From NCBI GenBank assembly GCA_029931535.1, contig JAQPZY010001418.1:499001-563000 (forward strand): a DNA stretch of 64,000 nucleotides, given 5' to 3'. Source of the DNA: Margaritifera margaritifera (taxonomy: Eukaryota > Mollusca > Bivalvia > Unionida > Margaritiferidae). This document shows positions 58,038 through 64,000 of this stretch, in pieces (positions within the stretch are counted from its first letter, which is position 1; each line of letters begins with the position of its first letter). The translations under genes and the position numbers were made by a program. The notes beneath the pieces are model-generated. The model worked only from the letters and a program-made list of their open reading frames with translations, had not been told where the DNA came from and searched no databases.

Positions 58038-59329
58038 AGGAAACAATTATAATATGTGATAAAGTATTGATCAATCGTGTAACCATCTGTCATATTCAAA
58101 CTTAAAGGTTTAAGGATAATTACCAGATTATCTATTCTACCGTAGACGTAAATTATCTAATATGACGCATAGGTCAGATTAGGATGCTCGCCTTATTCTC
58201 TAAATTATTGTACTTCGGACATGGATGGAGCCTCAAAGTAGCACGCGTACGGTATTTAAAATAATTTGTTGCTAATTTCCAGATCATTATAATATTTGTA
58301 AATAATGATTGATGTTTGTTCTTTTTCTTTTTCCGTTTCCAATTAGCTCTGTATAATACAAGGGATTAGGAGAATATTGGGAAATGACGACCATGCAAGT
58401 TAAAGAGAGACAGACAGACAAATAGACAGATAGAGAGATGAGAATATATAAATAGATGGATGGAGATAGATAGATATTTAGATGGATTTAAAGAAAGATA
58501 TATAAATATATCGAAAGAAATCAGAATAGATATTTATACATAATCATTTTGAGAACTTAAATAAATTAATTTTTCGTACCTGATGAACAACGATAGAACA
58601 AATCAGTCTATTAAGTTGTACTTTTCCTAAATTCACACCATCCAGTCGACATGACCTTGGAAGTCTGGTAATAGATGAGGTAAGTGGAGAAATGTTTACG
58701 AAAAGATTTGACTAAGATTCATTATATAGTTATCCTGCATAAGTATTTAGACATAAGTAATATGACATGACTAAAACTTCTCGCAAACAGAAGGGTAATT
58801 TATACGATAAATATCCTGTTTTATCCATGCGCAGGAATCAAAATCGGAGAAAAGAGATTTCTTTATTCGAATTATTAAAAGAATCCCAAAAATGTTCCTC
58901 TGTACGAACAAGACTATTTTGAAAAGATCCGCCGATGGGTTAAAATTTCTCTTATGCGTGATATCATAAGATTAAACTATAAATTATTAAATAACTCTTT
59001 CAGTGTGTCAAGAATTTAAAAGAATTCTGAGAATCCACTGTTTGCTTCGCTTCGTCTTGATAAGAGCGGTGTTAAAACTGTGAATTGATCTTTCTTCCCC
59101 TCTTGTCACGTGATCTTCTCTGTCGATGATTCCCCGAGTGATCTCCTGCAAAATTATTACTGGTTTCAAAATAACAACATCACTACTTGTGTCCTGAAAC
59201 TGGCATAAAATGGGGCTCGATAAACTTTTTTTTCATCGTAGTACGCAAATAAACACTCAGTTTGAAGAGGACAATAATAAAAAAATATTTTCAAATTTCA
59301 AATAGCAAAGTATTGTATATGGAAAGTCA
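58038..59329. other. Mostly unassigned, with a weak GATA/GACA cluster
   Basis: At about 58405-58520 there are degenerate AGACAGACAAATAGACAGAT and GATAGATAGATATTTAGATG motifs. No gene was recognised. Confidence 0.45.
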
Positions 59330-60120
59330 AGATATAGTCTCGACACTGTATTCAACCAGAAATTGCATTGGTAACAATCAAGACATAGTCTCGGCACTGT
59401 ATACAACCAGTAATTGCATTGGTAACAATCAAGACATAGTCTCGGCACTGTATACAACCAGAAATTGCATTGGCAGCAATCAAGACATAGTTTCGGCACG
59501 GTATACAACCAGTAATTGCATTGGCGGCAATCAAGACATAGTCTCGGCACTGTATACAACCAGTAATTGCATTGACGGCAATCAAGACATAGACTCGGCA
59601 CTGTATACAACCAGTAATTGCATTGGCAGCAATCAAGACATAGACTCGGCACTGTATACAACCAGTAATTGCATTGGTAACAATCAAGACATAGTCTCGG
59701 CACTGTATACAACCAGTAATTGCATTGGCGGCAATCAAGACATAGTCTCGGCACTGTATACAACCAGTAATTGCATTGGCAGCAATCAAGACATAGTCTC
59801 GGCACTGTACATAACCAGTAATTGCATTGACGGCAATCAAGACATAGACTCGGCACTGTATACAACCAGTAATTGCATTGGCAGCAATCAAGACATAGAT
59901 TCGGCACTGTATACAACCAGTAATTGCATTGGCAGCAATCAAGACATAGACTCGGCACTGTATACAACCAGTAATTGCATTGGCAGCAATCAAGACATAG
60001 TCTCGGCACCGTATACAACCAGTAATTGCATTGGCAGCAATCAAGACATAGTCTCGGTACCGTATACAACCAGTAATTGCATTGACAGCAATCAAGACAT
60101 AGACTCGGCACCGTGTTTAA
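59330..60120. repeat. 51-bp minisatellite, about 15 copies
   Basis: The unit is AATCAAGACATAGTCTCGGC, ACTGTATACAACCAGTAATT, GCATTGGCAGC. With a 51-bp period, one plus-strand frame (300 codons, 17-residue repeat NQDIVSALYTTSNCIGS) and two minus-strand frames (318 and 247 codons) are open at once. Differences between units (GTC/GAC, GGC/GAC, AGC/GGC/AAC) nearly all change amino acids in the plus frame, which argues against a conserved protein. Variants cluster in the order V-D-D-V, hinting at multi-unit duplications. Confidence 0.95.
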
Positions 60121-61519
60121 CCAAAAATCGCAAAGGTAGCAAAGCATTAGGCAAACGATTTTAATCGTCCAAGAGTTACTCATTAAGGATGATCGCTTGT
60201 GAAGTGTCAACATATTTAACTTTTAAAGCAAAATGATATTTGTACATAGCTAAGGGTCCAAAAAATCACTTAAAAAGTTATAGATTGGTGTGGATTTTCT
60301 TGCACTACTCCTAGCTAAATATATCTATATTCCAAACCAAGGGTCATTGCATTGAAGAGACTGGCAACCATAGATTCCCCTTATCCAATACAAAAAAAAA
60401 GTATTTTTTGGTGAGTGAATTTTTTCAGCATGACATAATTATTGAGGTCACATCGGTTTCCCACAACAGAAGCTCACGGGGCCGATTTATGGCAGGTTGT
60501 ATTTGCTAAAGATTTGACACAATTTCTCGTATATTTTTGTTTGACATCATCGTCTTATTTCACATGACTGTTATTGCGATTATTAAAATTGTATAAGAAG
60601 TTTAATTTTTCATTATTTAATAAGAGTCAGAAGTCGCAACCATGTCATTTTATGTTCAATTTCTTCCAGAATTCATGGCGCTCCAATACACCGTGGCACA
60701 AAGTGAATTTATATAGATTGCGTCATAATATAATGATCACGTCATTTCGAGCTGCGCAGTAAGCGTTGATTATATAAAACCGGACTACATTAAGAGTTAG
60801 TGTGCTTTTAGACAAATCTGAACTAAGATTACATTACCGACACTGCTCGATTGTTTGAATCTATCAAATACATTTGAGCATTTTGCATGAAAGTATGACA
60901 TAAGCTATCATGAGTAATTTACAAAAATATCTTGTAATTACTAATAGCGTTTTTTTTTTTACCTTACGACAGTAATACACCAAACAACAAAGTTCCCGAC
61001 TATTTCGGACTCTAAGAAATCGTACCTTTCCTTGATCATAAATGTGATCTAGGTGCTTTTATGTAAAACTAATAATTGACAACAACAACAAAATAAAAAC
61101 AAAAACAAACAAGGGTTTTCTGATTTAAAAGAAAATCACGAAATAAGTTTAAATATACTTCGAAATTTAAAAAAAAACACATGAGAAGAATGTGTATTTA
61201 TGGAATACCTGACATTCCATTTTTATATTCTATACGACCTGTAGAACGTTTGGAAAACAATTAAGTAGGAATTAAATAATCATTTTCTGCACAGAAAATG
61301 TTGTATGAAGGACACCGCAGATCTATGAACCATTACTTTAAGAGCTCAAATTGAGTTTGCATTTTCTCTTCTATTCCATGTTAAACTAAACTATCCCTTT
61401 ACAAATTCTTTTAAAAAATGTAGAGAGTAAATTCCAAAAAGTTTCCAGAAAAAAATCGTATCAATTAAAACAATGATTGCATTGATATCATACAAGAATT
61501 TGCATAATTATATTTATTA
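60121..61519. other. Stretch without recognised features
   Basis: AT-rich. No repeat or gene was recognised. Confidence 0.35.
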
Positions 61520-61862
61520 TATATTCATTTAGTCCTCCATGCTTGATCTGGTGTTCGATTCAGATGTTCAGTCCGTATTTCTGTATCACACATCCAGATT
61601 GGAACCATTTAGGTGTTTTCTTTGACGTCAGCTCGTCGATTTTCTTAGATGCACCGACTCGAACTTTTATAAATTCTTGTTTACTTTGTATTTCATTTAC
61701 TCTGTAAAGCTAAAAATATTAAGAAAGCGTAAAAGAGGCGGTATGTAAAATATACAAAACCGCATTCATGTTTTGTTCCGAGTCAAGGCAAAGAACGATT
61801 TGATATGGCGTAAGAATACTGCTCAGCCTTACGGCCTCAACGTATTCCTTCGCTATTTCTAC
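61520..61862 (-). mobile_element. Dispersed element E, copy 3
   Basis: It matches the copies at 26583 and 27169 in the same orientation. Anchors are CCGTATTTCTGTATCACACA then TCCAGATTGGAAC (about 61573-61606), GCGTAAAAGAGGCGGTATGT (about 61727) and ACAAAACCGCATTC then GTGTT-like (61755). The minus-strand acidic frame is broken by stops here. The left hairpin arm is visible (TTCCGAGTCAAGGCAAAGAA) but the right arm ends early at CGCTAT. Confidence 0.7.
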
Positions 61863-62501
61863 TTGTAAACTAATATAAGAAAATATATGATCTTCTCATA
61901 ACACATTTTAAATGCCTGTCTGAGTCACAAATCAGGGTTACATTTGTGAAAGAAAGGTATTTCCGCAAGTGAAGAACAAGAATTATACGTCGTTTAAAAC
62001 AAATGTGGAAAAATCGGTTTCGTTTAAAACTCAAAAGTTTTTTTTTATGTATATAACAGGGGAGGTATTTGAAGATTGAAGATGTTGTCTTACTGTTTGA
62101 AAACAGTAAATTTCACACTTTTTCGGTGCATATTGATAACATCAGGAGCTTAATTGTCAGAAATCTTACATTTTTAAGTATGCACAGCTGCCGTATTTTC
62201 TTGCAGGGTTTGAATGAGGGATATGATATCTGATAAATGTATTCCCTGCCATTACTGTTTGTGATTTATGTAAAGTGACATAAATATCGGTAATAAAATA
62301 GAATAAAGACTTTGTCTTGACAACTCGTTTTGGTTTGCACGGCTAAATATGAGTTTTGACTCTTCCTGAATCACTGCCAAGAGTTTAAGGGATTTATCAC
62401 TTATTAAAAATAACCCTCCATTGTATTTGCTTTTATCTAATTATAATTGGATAAAACTCTAATTATGGATGTCTCTTGACCCACCTACCTATCCGCCAGT
62501 G

Positions 62502-62504
<3 letters not shown>
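61863..62504. other. Stretch without recognised features
   Basis: No feature was recognised. Confidence 0.35.

Positions 62505-62553
<49 letters not shown>
62505..62553. repeat. (CT)n microsatellite
   Basis: About 24 CT repeats. Confidence 0.96.
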
Positions 62554-62554
<1 letters not shown>

Positions 62555-62718
62555 ACACAAATGTATTTTTATTTGAGAAAGTTCTAATCCCTAACGAGCA
62601 AAATGTGCAAATTGCTGGCACATATAAGAGTTAAAAGCATGAAAAGCTTTAAATTTTGAATGTTACACAACTGTGATGAAGCTTTTACAGTTTTCTCTCT
62701 AGTAATACGTTGAAAGAG

Positions 62719-62721
<3 letters not shown>

Positions 62722-62798
<77 letters not shown>
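62722..62798. repeat. (TA)n microsatellite
   Basis: About 38 TA repeats, the sixth TA tract of 70 bp or more in the window. Confidence 0.96.
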
Positions 62799-62800
<2 letters not shown>

Positions 62801-64000
62801 AAAAGTAATTATTTTATAGTTGAATACTTAATTTATCTAAACCAATAAATATATGTCCTAAATAAGACTTGTTTTTAGTTTAAATTGATAATCCCTTTTC
62901 GGGCCATCTTGGTTGCTTGGAAGTAATTGACTTGATAGCGCAACCCTCAAAGACTATAGTTGAAATCTGCATCAATAATAACACAATTTTTGCATACATC
63001 TCTATACTAACAAGGAAGGCATTGTCATGTGGATGGCAATCTTTATTTTTATATTAAATTATGTTCATGGATTTATCTTGATGATGTTCAGAATATAAAA
63101 AAACAAACAATAATTTGAATTAATATTTAAGAAAATGTAATGAGTAGTTTGGTCAGACTGTTTGTTCTGAAGTGTACAAGTTTCCCGACACATTAAATTC
63201 AGAAAGTATACCTAAATAAATGAAAATAGCGGTTGATGTCATGTCACTCAAAAACATAATTCCGATTCGCTTAATCGCCCTTTGCGGTGTAGATAAAATA
63301 ATGAGAAAAAGAAAACGACGTATTTGGCTCGACAACTCGATCGTACACCTGATAACCTTTTGGGAGATTGGGAGATCATTTATCATTCAAAAAAAGATTT
63401 GGCACAGAGTTCATTCGCCAGAATTAACACCCTCCTCCCTCCCCAAAGAAATAAAAAGCGTTTCAAAAGTCTGCTTTTGTAAGAAATGCAATTGGAAATG
63501 TTTAATGTTTTCTTTCGTAACTCTAACTTTAAAAACCCCCATCCACCTAAAATTGCCTTGCGTTTCAAGAGAATGGTGATAAACATAATTATGTAATCTG
63601 AAAGCATGCTAATTTTCCAGACCTTTACTTATATGGGTCGAACTGAAATGTGGAAGCGAAACTACTTTGGCATTTCTTTGATATTTGACCCTCCGTGTAC
63701 ATGAAGTCATTCTATACATTTTTGCTGTTGTTGTTGTGTTGTCACTTTTCTGCAAAATCATCAGCTTTATATTTTCCCTTTTTATTGTGATAGTCCATAT
63801 GTGTCCCTCCACCCCACCCCACCCCACCCCCACCCCCCGCGTTATTAACATGATTTTGTATTTCATATAGATTGTAACTGCTTTGATACTTTGGAACATT
63901 TCTGTTCCTATACCCCTTCCCCTATAATTTGGATAAATTAATAACTTAGCTAATCATCATCATCATCATCGCAGTTTCAAGCAAATAAAGATTGAAAATA
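62799..64000. other. Mostly unassigned, with a C-rich run and an (ATC)n tail
   Basis: 63810-63838 is CCACCCC repeated with single-A spacers. ATCATCATCATCATCATC occurs at 63953-63971. A 119-codon plus-strand frame (63220-63579) is not recognised and has a mirror frame on the minus strand. Confidence 0.5.

Overview
This window looks like non-coding, repeat-rich DNA from a metazoan nuclear genome. I found no convincing host protein-coding gene and no functional RNA gene. The DNA is AT-rich. It is packed with microsatellites and with about twenty minisatellites of 20-80 bp period, which add up to about 9.5 kb (about 15%) of the window. It also carries tRNA-headed SINEs, small non-autonomous DNA transposons and decayed non-LTR retrotransposons (LINEs). 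The SINE structures (tRNA head, a central block around GGCACTT, and a tail near GTTAAAACCAACAAA) and the LINE families look like those of molluscs, perhaps a bivalve. The species cannot be determined from the sequence alone.

Layout. 1-3.3 kb: two long tetranucleotide arrays, a SINE broken by a small hAT-like element, a second SINE and a 30-bp minisatellite. 3.7-7.3 kb: a diverged tandem duplication. Its first copy gained a SINE, a hAT-like MITE, a (TA)n tract and a 32-bp minisatellite, all absent from the second copy. 8.2-9.9 kb: two copies of a MITE built from nested hairpins. 10.4-13 kb: 23-bp and 33-bp minisatellites. 14.0-16.3 kb: a decayed LINE on the minus strand. 17.7-20.3 kb: a satellite of about 30 copies of a 77-bp unit, joined to a 39-bp minisatellite. 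21.3-22.5 kb: a 44-bp hairpin minisatellite and a SINE.

22.9-42.1 kb is one large, diverged segmental duplication (copy A about 22.9-28.4 kb, copy B about 34.8-42.1 kb, and a partial third copy at 28.7-30.0 kb). Insertions and minisatellites differ between the copies, so each copy shows the ancestral state of the other. 42-64 kb: two more LINE fragments (43.1-43.8 and 55.5-56.4 kb), three SINEs, a third copy of the dispersed element found inside copy A, and many further minisatellites.

The most useful observation is a natural experiment. In five places a multi-copy minisatellite in one duplicate lines up with a single diverged unit in the other. The arrays therefore appear to have grown in place from an existing single unit. 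One of them (37.12-37.53 kb) is a nearly invariant 26-bp array carrying 16 copies of a CCAAT-box motif. Another (38.75-39.62 kb) shows a higher-order pattern of about 12 units. Copies A and B also share a block of about 300 bp that is much better conserved than its flanks. All homology statements come from reading the sequence by eye; none was computed.
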